The translations under genes and the position numbers were made by a program. The notes under the pieces were generated by a model. The model saw only the letters and a list, made by a program, of their open reading frames with translations, was not told the DNA's origin and did no database searches. Of a stretch of 11,768 bases of DNA, positions 1-8,042 are shown piece by piece. How positions within the stretch are numbered: position 1 is the first letter of the stretch; every line of letters starts with the position of its first letter. Location of the stretch: assembly GCA_007124105.1 (NCBI GenBank), contig SLFT01000257.1, positions 1 to 11,768 of the forward strand. Direction: 5' to 3'. This stretch comes from Candidatus Hydrogenedentota bacterium (GTDB lineage: Bacteria; Hydrogenedentota; Hydrogenedentia; Hydrogenedentales; CAITNO01).

Positions 1-2
1 CA

Positions 3-956
3 ATGCATTCATTCGAAAAATTCTTATGTGTTATTGAAGAAGATATCGAATTTGAATTGAATGCCCATGAGCATGTTATTTGGGCAAACTTCTTGCTTAA
101 TCCCAGACGCTTAAGGGGAAGCGACTTTCTTATGCGTTGGTCGCAGGGTGTGTGGAGCGAAGACCGAATTACTCAAGCAACCAATGAGACCAACGACTTT
201 TTTGCAATCCCCTATGGTCCCAGCGGGACAGCGCCTGACAATGATGTGCGCGCTTTTGAGCTCTATTTTGAACGTCTCGAAGAAGCGGGCCTGGGCCAGC
301 TGAAACGACCGGACCTATTGATTTTTCGTGCATCTGATCGTCAGACCGTAATGAACGCTGTTGACAGGCTTGGAGGATTGTCGGAACTTCCATTCATTCT
401 CGAAAACGAGAGGGATATGCAAATACTCCTTTCAAAGGCGGCAATTGCGGTGGAGTGTGAAAATAGCCTCTGGAGAGGAAGGCAAATGCCGGATTATGGC
501 GCTGAGCTAAAGCCGATGAAGAGATTGGGCGGAAAGTTGGGATTAAAAAAAACCGCTGTTCTCCCCACAATCATCATAAAAGACGAAGATAGATATCCGC
601 TGCAGAAATGGCAAAATGCGAATTCCGTACCGATACACATCTGGCATTCGTTTTATGATATAGCGTATGGAATAGCGCTGAACGAAGCGCAACGACTAAT
701 CGCAGAGGGTTACATACTTCCCACAGAACAGGTTTTTCAAGCGCCAGGCGGCGCGACCACCCGCAAGGCCTTGTATAAATTCTATTACCACTACGGATAC
801 CCACTGGGCGAATCTATCAAGGAGCCCAATTTGAAGGCAACGTACATCGAAGATAAGAACGGTCATATTTTGCCTTATGTTTGTTTTGAAGGCGGCGAGA
901 TGAGGTTGCGGGAAGAAGCGCTCGCAGTTCTGCGGAGAACAGCAGATGCCCGATAA
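3..956 (+). CDS. Type II restriction endonuclease, AccI-family-like
   Basis: Probable DNA-cleaving partner of the methyltransferase that follows. The 317-residue protein has an N-terminal region with GVWSED (49-54) and YGPSG (71-75), a KRPDLLIFR strand (101-109) and an AVECENSLWRGR segment (149-160). P103-D104 and E151/E153 look like the acidic centre of a PD-(D/E)XK-type nuclease, although the usual final lysine is not obvious. A later segment, PIHIWHSFYDIAYGI (210-224), and the overall order of motifs match what I remember of AccI-type enzymes (target GTMKAC). The family call rests on memory of the motif pattern, not on a search, and the target sequence cannot be read from the protein. The start used is the first ATG, two bases from the window edge. 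No ribosome binding site can be seen and the real start may lie further left, since relatives are somewhat longer. Its last 11 bases overlap the methyltransferase start, so the two are probably translated together. The gene is more AT-rich than genes to its right, which suggests transfer. Confidence 0.68.
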   Translation: MHSFEKFLCVIEEDIEFELNAHEHVIWANFLLNPRRLRGSDFLMRWSQGVWSEDRITQATNETNDFFAIPYGPSGTAPDNDVRAFELYFERLEEAGLGQLKRPDLLIFRASDRQTVMNAVDRLGGLSELPFILENERDMQILLSKAAIAVECENSLWRGRQMPDYGAELKPMKRLGGKLGLKKTAVLPTIIIKDEDRYPLQKWQNANSVPIHIWHSFYDIAYGIALNEAQRLIAEGYILPTEQVFQAPGGATTRKALYKFYYHYGYPLGESIKEPNLKATYIEDKNGHILPYVCFEGGEMRLREEALAVLRRTADAR

Positions 957-2478
957 CGCGTACAAGGTCCCTTCTGCTTGGAGCGAACGGGAAAAACTCC
1001 GGAAGAAAGGACAATTCTGGACGCCAGATTGGATTGCAGAGGCAATGGCGCAGTATGTGTTATGCAATCACAACAATACGCTGTTTGATCCGGCTGTGGG
1101 TGCCGGCTCCTTTTTCAGGGCGGCAAACAAGATTGCCAAAGAAAACGGGTTGCGGGTAAAACTTTCGGGGATGGAAATAGATCAGGAGGTCTTGAAGGAG
1201 GCGCGCGCATCCGGTCTAAGCGCAACGGACCTCGCCGGGGTTGAGATCTGTGACTTTGTGTTTCAACCACCATCAAAAAAGATTCCCGCAATTGTCGCGA
1301 ATCCGCCCTATATTCGTCATCACCGCATTCCAGCCGACAAGAAACTTCGCCTGAAGCAAATCGGCATGCAACTGCTCGGGAAACCATTGGATGGGCGTGC
1401 GGGCTTGCACGCTTATTTCTTAATGACAGCCTTGGTTTCTTTGGAAAAAGAAGGACGCCTGGCGTTCATTCTCCCTGCGGACACGTTTGAGGGCAAATAT
1501 GCCGAAGATTTGTGGCGGTGGATTGCCAACAATTATGCGTTGGATGCGGTTGTCACCTTTGGGCCGAAGGCTTCCCCCTTTCCCGGCGTTGACACCAATC
1601 CCGTGATTGTTTTTCTGCGAAATGCGCCGCCCCGGGATATGCTGGTATGGGCGCGGTGTCATAAGCCTGATGCTGTCTGTCTTAGGACATGGGTGCGTTC
1701 GGGGTTTGCCGCTTCCGCCTGCGAAGCGATGGAGGTTGTTCTGCGCAATCTGTCTGAAGGACTGCGCACCGGATTGTCGCGTCCCTATTCCTCAATAGCC
1801 TCCAGTAAATATGTGCTCGGCGATTTCGTCAAAATTGTCCGCGGCGTGGCAACGGGCGCCAACGACTTTTTCTTTTTGACGTCGGAACAAATAAAGCGAC
1901 TTGGCATTCCGGAGAAGTACTTTGTCAGGGCTGTCGGAAGGACGCGCGATATTTGCGCGGAGGAAATCACTCTTGAGGCGTTAAATGCGCTTGACGCCAA
2001 AGGACGGCCCACATATCTGCTCGCGTTAAACAACGAACCTTTGGAAACGTTCCCTGAAGCGTTACAGTCTTATCTGCGACAAGGGGAGCAAATGGGACTG
2101 CCCCGACGACCGCTTATCTCGCAACGGAAACCCTGGTACAAAACCGAACAACGAAAAGTGCCGCCTTTCCTGTTCGCCTATCTGGGAAGGCGCGACGCGC
2201 GGTTCATACGAAACAACGCAAACGTGATTCCTCTCACGGGTTTTCTGTGCGTGTATCCAAAAGAAAACAGCGATGATTATATGGAAACGCTATGGGAAAT
2301 TCTGCGCCACGAAGACACGCTGAAAAACCTGCCCCTGATAGGAAAATCCTATGGAAGCGGCGCCATCAAAGTCGAACCGCGCGCCCTGGAAAAACTGCCG
2401 ATACCAGACCTGCTGGCAGAGAGATTCAGCAACCCGGTGCAACTGCGGTTGTTGGAAGAAAAATCCCCCTATTCTTAA
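946..2478 (+). CDS. Type II N6-adenine DNA methyltransferase, gamma class
   Basis: Transfers a methyl group from S-adenosylmethionine to the exocyclic amine of adenine, protecting the host from the endonuclease encoded just upstream. In the 510-residue protein the motifs run in gamma-class order: GQFWTP (22-27, motif X), DPAVGAGSF (48-56, motif I, SAM binding), MEID (76-79, motif II), an acidic residue at D103 (motif III) and the catalytic NPPY (119-122, motif IV) followed by IRHHR. The C-terminal half, from about GDFVKIVRGVATGANDFFFL (near residue 290), looks like the target-recognition region of TaqI/Eco57I-type enzymes. The length suits stand-alone type II enzymes of this class such as M.AccI or M.HincII. 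The ATG at 946 lies inside the endonuclease gene (11-bp overlap), and no separate promoter is visible. No frameshift is seen and all catalytic motifs are intact, so the enzyme is probably active. The sequence specificity is not known. Confidence 0.93.
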   Translation: MPDNAYKVPSAWSEREKLRKKGQFWTPDWIAEAMAQYVLCNHNNTLFDPAVGAGSFFRAANKIAKENGLRVKLSGMEIDQEVLKEARASGLSATDLAGVEICDFVFQPPSKKIPAIVANPPYIRHHRIPADKKLRLKQIGMQLLGKPLDGRAGLHAYFLMTALVSLEKEGRLAFILPADTFEGKYAEDLWRWIANNYALDAVVTFGPKASPFPGVDTNPVIVFLRNAPPRDMLVWARCHKPDAVCLRTWVRSGFAASACEAMEVVLRNLSEGLRTGLSRPYSSIASSKYVLGDFVKIVRGVATGANDFFFLTSEQIKRLGIPEKYFVRAVGRTRDICAEEITLEALNALDAKGRPTYLLALNNEPLETFPEALQSYLRQGEQMGLPRRPLISQRKPWYKTEQRKVPPFLFAYLGRRDARFIRNNANVIPLTGFLCVYPKENSDDYMETLWEILRHEDTLKNLPLIGKSYGSGAIKVEPRALEKLPIPDLLAERFSNPVQLRLLEEKSPYS

Positions 2479-2719
2479 TGAATCGCATGCCTTTGGGCAG
2501 CTTTTCCTGTTTGGATGGCCGCATACGCTGAACAGGCAGATTGCGGCGGGATTTAACTCGAAATAGTGCAGCATTTGAACTGTGGCACGGAGCTGTGCAT
2601 ACTTTTTAAGTGCAAACCGTGGTTTTGCGCGTGGAGAGTTGAATTCAGCCGGGCTTTCGGCATGTCTGGCGATTGCAGTTCCAGTAAACCAGAACCGCAT
2701 GAGTAGACTGTAAGAATAG
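2479..2719. other. Non-coding stretch after the restriction-modification pair
   Basis: This stretch lies between the methyltransferase stop and the PIN-domain remnant. All frames are broken by stops and none of the short translations resembles a known family. A small hairpin can be drawn around GCAAACC and GGTTTTGC (2612-2628, with one bulge), but no T-run follows, so it does not look like an intrinsic terminator. The missing N-terminal half of the PIN-domain gene would be expected here, yet I could not recognise it. This suggests deletion rather than simple frameshifting. Confidence 0.5.
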
Positions 2720-2998
2720 GATAACTTCAGAAATCTCAAGGTGGAATTAAGTACAGAGGTTGACGCGATTGCCTCTGAAATAATGGCACGATCCATACTG
2801 CCTCCCAAAGCGCAAGTGGATGCGTTACATATTGCAGTGGTGGCTTACCACCGGACTGACTATTTGTTAACATGGAACTGCAAGCACATTGCAAACGCAA
2901 GAATATTGCCGAAAATTCAAGATTTACTTGCTGAACTTGGGTGCTGGATACCCATCATCTGCACCCCGGAGGAAATGTTGGATGACGAAGAACTCTAA
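2720..2998 (+). pseudogene. C-terminal remnant of a PIN-domain (VapC-like) protein
   Basis: The readable part has DALHIAVVAYHRTDYLLTWNCKHIANA and a C-terminal IICTPEEML. This is the typical end of one VapC-like PIN-domain family, whose full proteins are about 150-160 residues and act as RNA-cleaving toxins or related nucleases. The D of DALH and the D before YLLTWN are the late acidic residues of the PIN site. The first aspartate and the central glutamate, which sit in the N-terminal half, are absent. The frame is closed by a TAG at 2717-2719. A GTG at 2741 is the only plausible start and has no Shine-Dalgarno sequence in front of it. I therefore read it as a broken gene, not a small functional one. 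No antitoxin gene is visible beside it. Its stop at 2996-2998 is followed in the same frame by the sulfatase remnant. Confidence 0.75.
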
Positions 2999-3058
2999 AC
3001 AGGGCTGCCGCGGCGACACGACTATTGCCGATATCCACAAGACCCGAGAACGCATCTC

Positions 3059-3283
3059 GGAATGCGGGAGCGCGGCGAAACCCACTACGGGCAACGCAGC
3101 ATTGACGCGTACATGCACCGGCCGCCATTCGAACTCTACGATCTCGAAGAAGATCCGCACGAGATACACAACCTTGCCGACAGCCCTGACCACGTTGCCA
3201 TACTCGCGGAACTCAAGGAAAAGTTGCGGGCCTTCCAGGAACGCACAAACGATCCCTGGATTCTCAAGTGGGAATATGAATAA
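3059..3283 (+). pseudogene. C-terminal remnant of a sulfatase
   Basis: Translation from here gives GMRERGETHYGQRSIDAYMH, then PPFELYDLEEDPHEIHNLAD, and ends DPWILKWEYE. FELYDLEEDPHEIHNLAD is the hallmark end of bacterial arylsulfatase/N-sulfatase proteins (the DUF4976-like C-terminal region), which run to about 450-500 residues. Only about 75 residues remain. The catalytic N-terminal domain with its C/S-x-P-x-R formylglycine site is missing, and there is no ribosome binding site before the ATG at 3062. The frame continues leftwards to the stop of the PIN remnant, but residues before GMRERGE do not look like sulfatase. This is dead sequence left by a deletion or insertion. The rest of the gene may lie left of the window if the restriction-modification pair inserted into it. 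Confidence 0.78.
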
Positions 3284-3296
3284 CCGTGGCCTATTG

Positions 3297-3324
3297 TTGG
3301 TAATACTTGGGTTAATGGTACACT
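3297..3324 (+). promoter_or_regulatory. Candidate promoter for the AlbA_2 gene
   Basis: TTGGTA (3297-3302) and TACACT (3319-3324) are 16 bp apart and resemble -35 and -10 boxes. The predicted start near 3331 would give a leader of roughly 75 bases before the ATG at 3408. The -10 box has the same sequence as the one in front of rnpB in this window. The call rests on consensus matching alone. Confidence 0.3.
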
Positions 3325-3327
3325 ATA

Positions 3328-3341
3328 CATGGGTTTCCATG
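3328..3341. repeat. Inverted repeat at the candidate transcription start
   Basis: CATGG-GTTT-CCATG is a perfect dyad with 5-bp arms. It sits exactly where transcription from the adjacent candidate promoter would begin. It could be an operator for self-regulation by the downstream protein, but arms this short can also occur by chance. Confidence 0.3.
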
Positions 3342-3395
3342 ACCGTATGAAAGGCGGCGCAATAGCGTTCGTAATGCGCGGGTGCGGCATAAAAC

Positions 3396-3403
3396 TGGAG
3401 AAG
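3396..3403 (+). promoter_or_regulatory. Ribosome binding site for the AlbA_2 gene
   Basis: TGGAGAAG ends four bases before the ATG at 3408, with the GGAG core about nine bases from it. It fixes this ATG as the start rather than later in-frame codons. Confidence 0.6.
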
Positions 3404-3407
3404 TTCC

Positions 3408-4664
3408 ATGTTTGACAGCAGTGAAACACTGCTCAACAGAATCCGTCTCGGTGAAGACACGTCGCTCGAGCTCAAGGCGGTGCGCTTCAAAGGGGCGCGC
3501 GTTTCCAGCCCGAAGCGCGATGACCTGGCGAATGAACTGGCGGCAATGGCAAATACCCATGACAGCGTTCTGGTGCTTGGGGTTGACGATAAAACACGGG
3601 AAATAACCGGTATTCCCCTTGCCAAACTCGAAGCGTTGGAACGTTACGTGTTCGAGATATGTAATGAGAGCATCAGGCCGCCGGTTCAGTTTCGCGCATT
3701 CCGCATGGAATTGCCGGACAGCACGGGAACGCGGAAGCCCGTACTGAAAGTGGAGGTGCCGCGCAGCCTTTTTGTGCATGAAAGTCCGAATGGATACTTC
3801 TGCCGACAGGGCAGTTCAAAACGGAAAATGCCTCCTGATTTCCTTGCGCGACTTTTCCAGCAAAGGAGCCAGGCCCGTCTGATACGATTCGAGGAACAGC
3901 CTGTGCCGCAATCGAACCCGAGCGACCTTTCGGAAACGCTCTGGAAACGGTTCACCACGCGCTCTGAGGAGCCGGCTGATATTACACTGGAAAAACGCGG
4001 TCTCCTGTCCCGGGAGGAAAGCGGCGCCCTGCGCGCGTCTGTGGCCGGAATACTGCTGTGTTGTGAACGCCCCGAGCGCTTTCTGCCGAGCGCTTTCATA
4101 CAAGCCGTTCGTTACCGGGGCGCGACACAAGACTCCAATTATCAACTTGACGCCCGGGAAATTACTGGTCCGCTGGATGAGCAAATCGCTTGCGCAATGG
4201 CTTTTTACAGACGCAATCAAAGCGTCAGGGCAATGAAGGTGCCGCACAGAATAGACTTGCCGCAGTTCAGCGAACGCGCCGTTTTCGAGGCCATTGTAAA
4301 CGCCGTGGCGCATCGCGACTACTCCATAGCAGGATCAAAGATACGTCTATTTATGTTCGATGACCGGCTTGAACTATATTCCCCGGGCGCGTTGCCCAAT
4401 ACTGTCACGATAGAGAGCATCGCCCTGCGCCAGGCAACGCGAAACGAGCTGGTAACCAGCCTGTTGATGGAAGTGCCCGTGGCGCAAACAGCGGGTTCCG
4501 TCGGCAGGGGCTGCTATATGGAAAAAAGAGGCGACGGCGTTCCCATTATCATGAACCAGAGCCTCGAACTGTCGGGCAGGAAACCATTTTACCGGCTGAT
4601 TGACGACTCAGAATTGCTGCTTACTATTTACGCCGCCGCAGAACCGAATAACAACGACGCTTGA
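3408..4664 (+). CDS. AlbA_2 (Schlafen-like) and GHKL ATPase domain protein
   Basis: Complete 418-residue protein of the type often annotated as a putative DNA-binding or RecG-like transcriptional regulator. The N-terminal AlbA_2 domain spans about residues 10-145 and includes GEDTSLELKAV (15-25), the ANELAAMANT helix (41-50) and the VLVLGVDD strand (54-61). A GHKL-type ATP-binding segment follows, with AVFEAIVNAVAHRDYS (291-306, N-box-like, with the E-x-x-x-N spacing) and LELYSPGALP (321-330, the SPG box). The protein ends soon after a glycine-rich stretch (GSVGRG, 363-368) and lacks the extra C-terminal winged helix seen in many relatives, so regulation through a second DNA-binding domain is not evident. 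The ATG at 3408 is supported by TGGAGAAG at 3396-3403. It stands alone, with remnants upstream and a convergent mannosidase downstream. Family members have been linked to transcription control and to phage-defence islands. Which applies here is unknown. Confidence 0.88.
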   Translation: MFDSSETLLNRIRLGEDTSLELKAVRFKGARVSSPKRDDLANELAAMANTHDSVLVLGVDDKTREITGIPLAKLEALERYVFEICNESIRPPVQFRAFRMELPDSTGTRKPVLKVEVPRSLFVHESPNGYFCRQGSSKRKMPPDFLARLFQQRSQARLIRFEEQPVPQSNPSDLSETLWKRFTTRSEEPADITLEKRGLLSREESGALRASVAGILLCCERPERFLPSAFIQAVRYRGATQDSNYQLDAREITGPLDEQIACAMAFYRRNQSVRAMKVPHRIDLPQFSERAVFEAIVNAVAHRDYSIAGSKIRLFMFDDRLELYSPGALPNTVTIESIALRQATRNELVTSLLMEVPVAQTAGSVGRGCYMEKRGDGVPIIMNQSLELSGRKPFYRLIDDSELLLTIYAAAEPNNNDA

Positions 4665-4694
4665 TCCGTTTAGCGCGGTTGCATTATATCCGGA

Positions 4695-7600
4695 CTACAC
4701 CGCGCCCCACACCAGAAAGCTGCGCACTTCGAAGGGTTTTATTTGCAGCTGGACGCTGTTGTCCTTTTCCACGGGAACAGTGGTCTCCGGGTCTTCCATC
4801 AAATTACACTCGACAACTTTTGTTGCCTTCACACCGAAACGAACGCGGACGGGACCGCGCGCGCCGTGGGCTTCGTATAAACGCGCCACCAGGGCGTTGC
4901 TGTCCTCGGCCTTCTTGATGGTTTCCACAATCACATTGTCGCGGTCGGTTTCCACCAGCGCGATGTTGGCGGGCAGGGCGCCCGGCGACGCTTCGGCAAC
5001 ACAGGCGTGGAGGGGCGCGTTCAGCGCGTAGCCCTCGCGCACGGACAAGGCGCGCCAGTCGCCTGTGTGCGGAAGCAACGCGTAGGTAAACCGGTGTTCC
5101 CCTTCGTCGGCGTGAGGGTCGGGGTCTATGGGCGAGCGTAGCAGCGACAGGCGCAAGACGTTGTCGCGCACATCATACCCGTACTTGCAATCGTTCAACA
5201 GGCTCACGCCGTAATCGGCCTCGGACAGGTCCGCCCAGTGATGGCCGGCCACTTCGAAGCGCGCATGGTCGAAATCGGTGTTCTTGTGGGTGGTCCGTTC
5301 AATGGCCGCAAACTGAATGTGATACGTTGCTTTCGGGCTTAACACATCCACGGGAAACGCCACTTTCAACAGCCGCCGTTTCTCGTGCCAGTCAACATGC
5401 GTGTTGACTTCGACGCGCGGGCTGTGGGCGTACAACGTAATGTCCTGGGTGAATGCGCTGCGCTCGGTGCGGCGCGTTACCCTCACAACGGCGCGTACCG
5501 GCCCGCTCTCCAACACCGTTGGGGGGGCCGCTTTGTCCGGCTCCGACATAACCGCTTCAAAGTTGTAGTCAATGTCCCAGGCGTCATTGGACGCGGGCCG
5601 GTCCTCAAACAGTTGCAGTACATTGCCGAGCGCGCCGTCCGCCAGGACCTCGCGCTGCGCCTGTTTGTCAAAGACGCGTTTGAAGCGGCCGCGGCTGTCA
5701 AGAACCACCTTCACATACTGGTTCTCAAGAATTGTTTTGGTCGCCTTCAACGGCGCGGCGTCAGCCGCGGCAATGCCGGGCAGCAACCGGTATACGGCGT
5801 GTCCATAAGCGGGAACGTCGCGCGCCTCGAAAAGAAGTTCGTCGCCTTCGAGACGCTGTGAAGGCGCAATACTGCCGTCTGATGCGACAACATGAAACGC
5901 GCCTCGGGGCAATTTGGTTTTCACCCGAACCACATCGTGTCGCGTCCACGACAGCGGATTCCACACTACTATGGGCGTCCCTTTTCCCGAGGTGTCCGTT
6001 TTGTCGGCAAGGAACGCCTGGGTCTCTTCAAGCAGCGGGTTAAGCATTTCGCGGATGCGCGCGTAGTTTCGGTCTGCGTCGCTGTACACTTCCGTAATCG
6101 AGGAACCCGGCAGTATGTCATGGAACTGTTGGGTGAGCAGGATGCGCCACGCCCCGTTGATGGTCTGGTGGTCGTAGGGCTTGCCATGCAGCGCCGCCGC
6201 CGCCGACAGCCATTCCACTGTGTGCAGCAGCCATTCGCATTTGCGGTTGTTGCGCTTGGTGCGCGCCTGTGTGGTCTGGCAGCCGCGGTGCAGTTCCAGG
6301 TACAACTCGCCGTTATGAACCGGCAGTTTGTCCGGTTCCACGCCCGCATGCATCCTGTCAAAGCACGCCTCGGTGCGGCTGAACTGACACCGGGGCAGTC
6401 CGGCGAGGTTCGCGTAGCGCTTCCCGTATTCAATCATCTTCGGCGTAGGGCCGCCGCCGCCGTCCCCGAAGCCAAAGGAGAAGGGCACTTCATCCACGAG
6501 ACGCTTTTGCTGGAACTCATTCCACTGGCGGTCGCATTGCTCGGGCGTGGGATCGCCATTGTAATTGACCGGCGGCATGACCGCGCGGATGCGTGTGCCG
6601 TCCGCGCCCTGCCACCAGAAATAACCGAAGGGGAAGCGCGTATATTTGCTCCACGAGATTTTGATGGTGTGAAAGGTTTCGATGCCCGCGCGCGCCAGCA
6701 GCTGCGGCAGCGACCAGGGGAACCCGAAAGCATCGGGCAACCAAGCCACTTTCGAGCGTTTGCCAAACTCGCGCTCGAGGAAGCGGTTGCCGTACAACAG
6801 CTGCCGCACCAGCGATTCGCCGCAGGGCACATTGCTGTCCTGCTCCACCCACGTGGCGCCGCACGGTTCCCAGCGGCCCTGTCGCGCACGGCGTTTGATC
6901 TCTTTCCACAATGCCGGATAATTCTCTTTCGCAAACATGTAGAGCTCGGGCTGGCTCGCGGAAAAATAGAACTCCGGGTAGTGTTCCATCAGCCGCAACA
7001 TGGTGGCAAAGGTGCGGCCAACTTTGCGTTTGGTTTCGCGCAACGGCCACAGCCACGCCGTGTCAATATGCGAATGCCCGATAAGCGCCAGCGCGCCCCC
7101 GTGCGGCGCCGCCGGGAAATCTTTCAATCCCCGTTGCAGCCGCTTGCGCGCTTTTACGGACGATGCAATCAACGCATCGTCGTCGAGGGCGTCTACGTCA
7201 ACCATGCGCGCCGTTTCGAACAACAATACAAGAAGCCGTTGTCGCGCTGTGTCGGACTCGGGCATAAAGCGCGCAGCGTCCAGATACGCCATGCCGTCCC
7301 AGTAAAAATCCCATAGTTCGGTATGCATGATTGCAATGTCCGCGTAGGCGAACACATGGCTGCTGTCAAAACGCGTGCTCGGGCAACACTCCAAGGCAAT
7401 GTCGTAACGGATGCCGCGCTTTCCTTTTTCCGCAAGCACTAAAAAATCATGGTTGCGGTCTATGCCCTGTCGGGGAACGCCGTTCACATAGACCAGCCCT
7501 TCCCCCGATTCCTCGTGCGGGCCTACCCCGGCAATATATGAATGGGCGCAGGGGTTCAACAACGCAACCACGCGTTTGCCGCTGAACGTGGCGGGCACGG

Positions 7601-7832
7601 TCGCGTACATACGAAACCACGTGGTCTGATCGTAACCGCCCCAGCGTTCCATAACGGTAAACGGCGCCCACCCGGATTTTGGGATGTCCTCCGGTCCCTT
7701 GCCCTTTCCCGTAACGCATGTGTACAGAGTGGGGATGGGACGGCGCAACGCAAAGATACGGCCATGAAGTTCCTGAAGGCGGCGCTGCAATTGCATGATC
7801 TCCACCTCCCAGTCAAAAGCGAAATGGGGCAT
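4695..7832 (-). CDS. Alpha-mannosidase, glycoside hydrolase family 38
   Basis: Large retaining alpha-mannosidase of 1045 residues that removes alpha-linked mannose from glycans or glycan fragments using a bound metal ion. Motifs: GHSHIDTAWLWP (252-263) supplies the metal-binding H255 and D257; VAWLPDAFGFPWSLPQLL (362-379) holds the catalytic nucleophile D367; QQFHDILPGSS (568-578) supplies H571 and D572. The C-terminal beta-rich part begins around IVVWNPLSW (621-629), as usual in the family, and the protein ends with a strand at RSFLVWGAV. There is no signal peptide, so it should be cytosolic and act on imported oligosaccharides. The frame is open upstream as far as 8057, but the ATG at 7832 is preceded by CAAAGGA (7846-7840) at ideal spacing, and MPHFAFDWEVE is a sensible N-terminus. 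The gene is transcribed alone, divergent from the lipoprotein pair and convergent with the AlbA_2 gene. The length and motifs suggest full activity. The linkage it cuts cannot be told. Confidence 0.96.
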   Translation of the reverse strand: MPHFAFDWEVEIMQLQRRLQELHGRIFALRRPIPTLYTCVTGKGKGPEDIPKSGWAPFTVMERWGGYDQTTWFRMYATVPATFSGKRVVALLNPCAHSYIAGVGPHEESGEGLVYVNGVPRQGIDRNHDFLVLAEKGKRGIRYDIALECCPSTRFDSSHVFAYADIAIMHTELWDFYWDGMAYLDAARFMPESDTARQRLLVLLFETARMVDVDALDDDALIASSVKARKRLQRGLKDFPAAPHGGALALIGHSHIDTAWLWPLRETKRKVGRTFATMLRLMEHYPEFYFSASQPELYMFAKENYPALWKEIKRRARQGRWEPCGATWVEQDSNVPCGESLVRQLLYGNRFLEREFGKRSKVAWLPDAFGFPWSLPQLLARAGIETFHTIKISWSKYTRFPFGYFWWQGADGTRIRAVMPPVNYNGDPTPEQCDRQWNEFQQKRLVDEVPFSFGFGDGGGGPTPKMIEYGKRYANLAGLPRCQFSRTEACFDRMHAGVEPDKLPVHNGELYLELHRGCQTTQARTKRNNRKCEWLLHTVEWLSAAAALHGKPYDHQTINGAWRILLTQQFHDILPGSSITEVYSDADRNYARIREMLNPLLEETQAFLADKTDTSGKGTPIVVWNPLSWTRHDVVRVKTKLPRGAFHVVASDGSIAPSQRLEGDELLFEARDVPAYGHAVYRLLPGIAAADAAPLKATKTILENQYVKVVLDSRGRFKRVFDKQAQREVLADGALGNVLQLFEDRPASNDAWDIDYNFEAVMSEPDKAAPPTVLESGPVRAVVRVTRRTERSAFTQDITLYAHSPRVEVNTHVDWHEKRRLLKVAFPVDVLSPKATYHIQFAAIERTTHKNTDFDHARFEVAGHHWADLSEADYGVSLLNDCKYGYDVRDNVLRLSLLRSPIDPDPHADEGEHRFTYALLPHTGDWRALSVREGYALNAPLHACVAEASPGALPANIALVETDRDNVIVETIKKAEDSNALVARLYEAHGARGPVRVRFGVKATKVVECNLMEDPETTVPVEKDNSVQLQIKPFEVRSFLVWGAV

Positions 7833-7839
7833 GAGTGGT

Positions 7840-7846
7840 TCCTTTG
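7840..7846 (-). promoter_or_regulatory. Ribosome binding site that fixes the mannosidase start
   Basis: On the minus strand CAAAGGA ends seven bases before the ATG at 7832. The much longer open frame upstream has no comparable site, and its translation there looks like chance. Confidence 0.75.
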
Positions 7847-7881
7847 TTTTCATTAGTAGGCTGCATACAAATACGGCGCGC

Positions 7882-7912
7882 ATTATAAGCACAAAAGCGT
7901 CGCGGGATACAA
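7882..7912 (-). promoter_or_regulatory. Candidate promoter for the mannosidase gene
   Basis: The minus strand carries a perfect TATAAT (7887-7882). A weak -35 lies upstream, either TTGTAT (7912-7907, 19-bp spacer) or TGTATC (18-bp spacer). The start would fall near 7875, giving a leader of about 43 bases. The -10 is convincing and the -35 is not. Confidence 0.45.
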
Positions 7913-7944
7913 TAAAATCAATCGCATGGAATGAATTGCCGGGG

Positions 7945-7963
7945 TTGTGTGTTAACCACACAA
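7945..7963. repeat. Perfect dyad in the divergent intergenic region
   Basis: TTGTGTG-TTAAC-CACACAA has perfect 7-bp arms and a 5-base centre. It lies between the mannosidase and lipoprotein genes, upstream of both candidate promoters, where an operator serving both directions would be expected. No T-run follows it, so it is not a terminator. Confidence 0.5.
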
Positions 7964-7989
7964 AACAGAGCAGCGTTGTCTTATGCGAA

Positions 7990-7995
7990 TACAAT
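7990..7995 (+). promoter_or_regulatory. Possible -10 box for the lipoprotein pair
   Basis: TACAAT resembles a -10 box, but no good -35 lies 16-18 bp upstream (TTGTCT at 7976 is too close). It would give a leader of about 55 bases before the ATG at 8057. Confidence 0.25.
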
Positions 7996-8005
7996 GAAGA
8001 AAATA

Positions 8006-8020
8006 GTACGATGAGCGTAC
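8006..8020. repeat. Second short dyad in the lipoprotein leader
   Basis: GTACG-ATGAG-CGTAC has perfect 5-bp arms and lies 36 bases before the lipoprotein start, probably within its transcript leader. It could be an operator half of a larger site or a small RNA hairpin. Confidence 0.3.
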
Positions 8021-8042
8021 AAGACGAAGGACAACCAATAAC

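Noticed and set aside
2290..2808. Minus-strand open frame of 172 codons spanning the methyltransferase end and the non-coding stretch
   Set aside because: Half of it is antisense to the methyltransferase and the rest shows no family signature or Shine-Dalgarno site.
2741..2998. Functional 85-residue VapC-like toxin
   Set aside because: It lacks the N-terminal half of the PIN fold with the first catalytic aspartate and has no ribosome binding site or antitoxin.
4673..4705. Inverted repeat GCGCGGT / ACCGCGC at the convergent gene ends as a shared terminator
   Set aside because: The arms are perfect, but the loop is 19 bases, one arm lies inside the mannosidase coding end, and there is no T-run in either direction.
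5892..7316. Long open frame (474 codons) on the plus strand inside the mannosidase gene
   Set aside because: It is antisense to a gene with complete GH38 catalytic motifs, its translation is rich in R, Q and H without recognisable domains, and it has no ribosome binding site. It is a by-product of GC-rich codon use.
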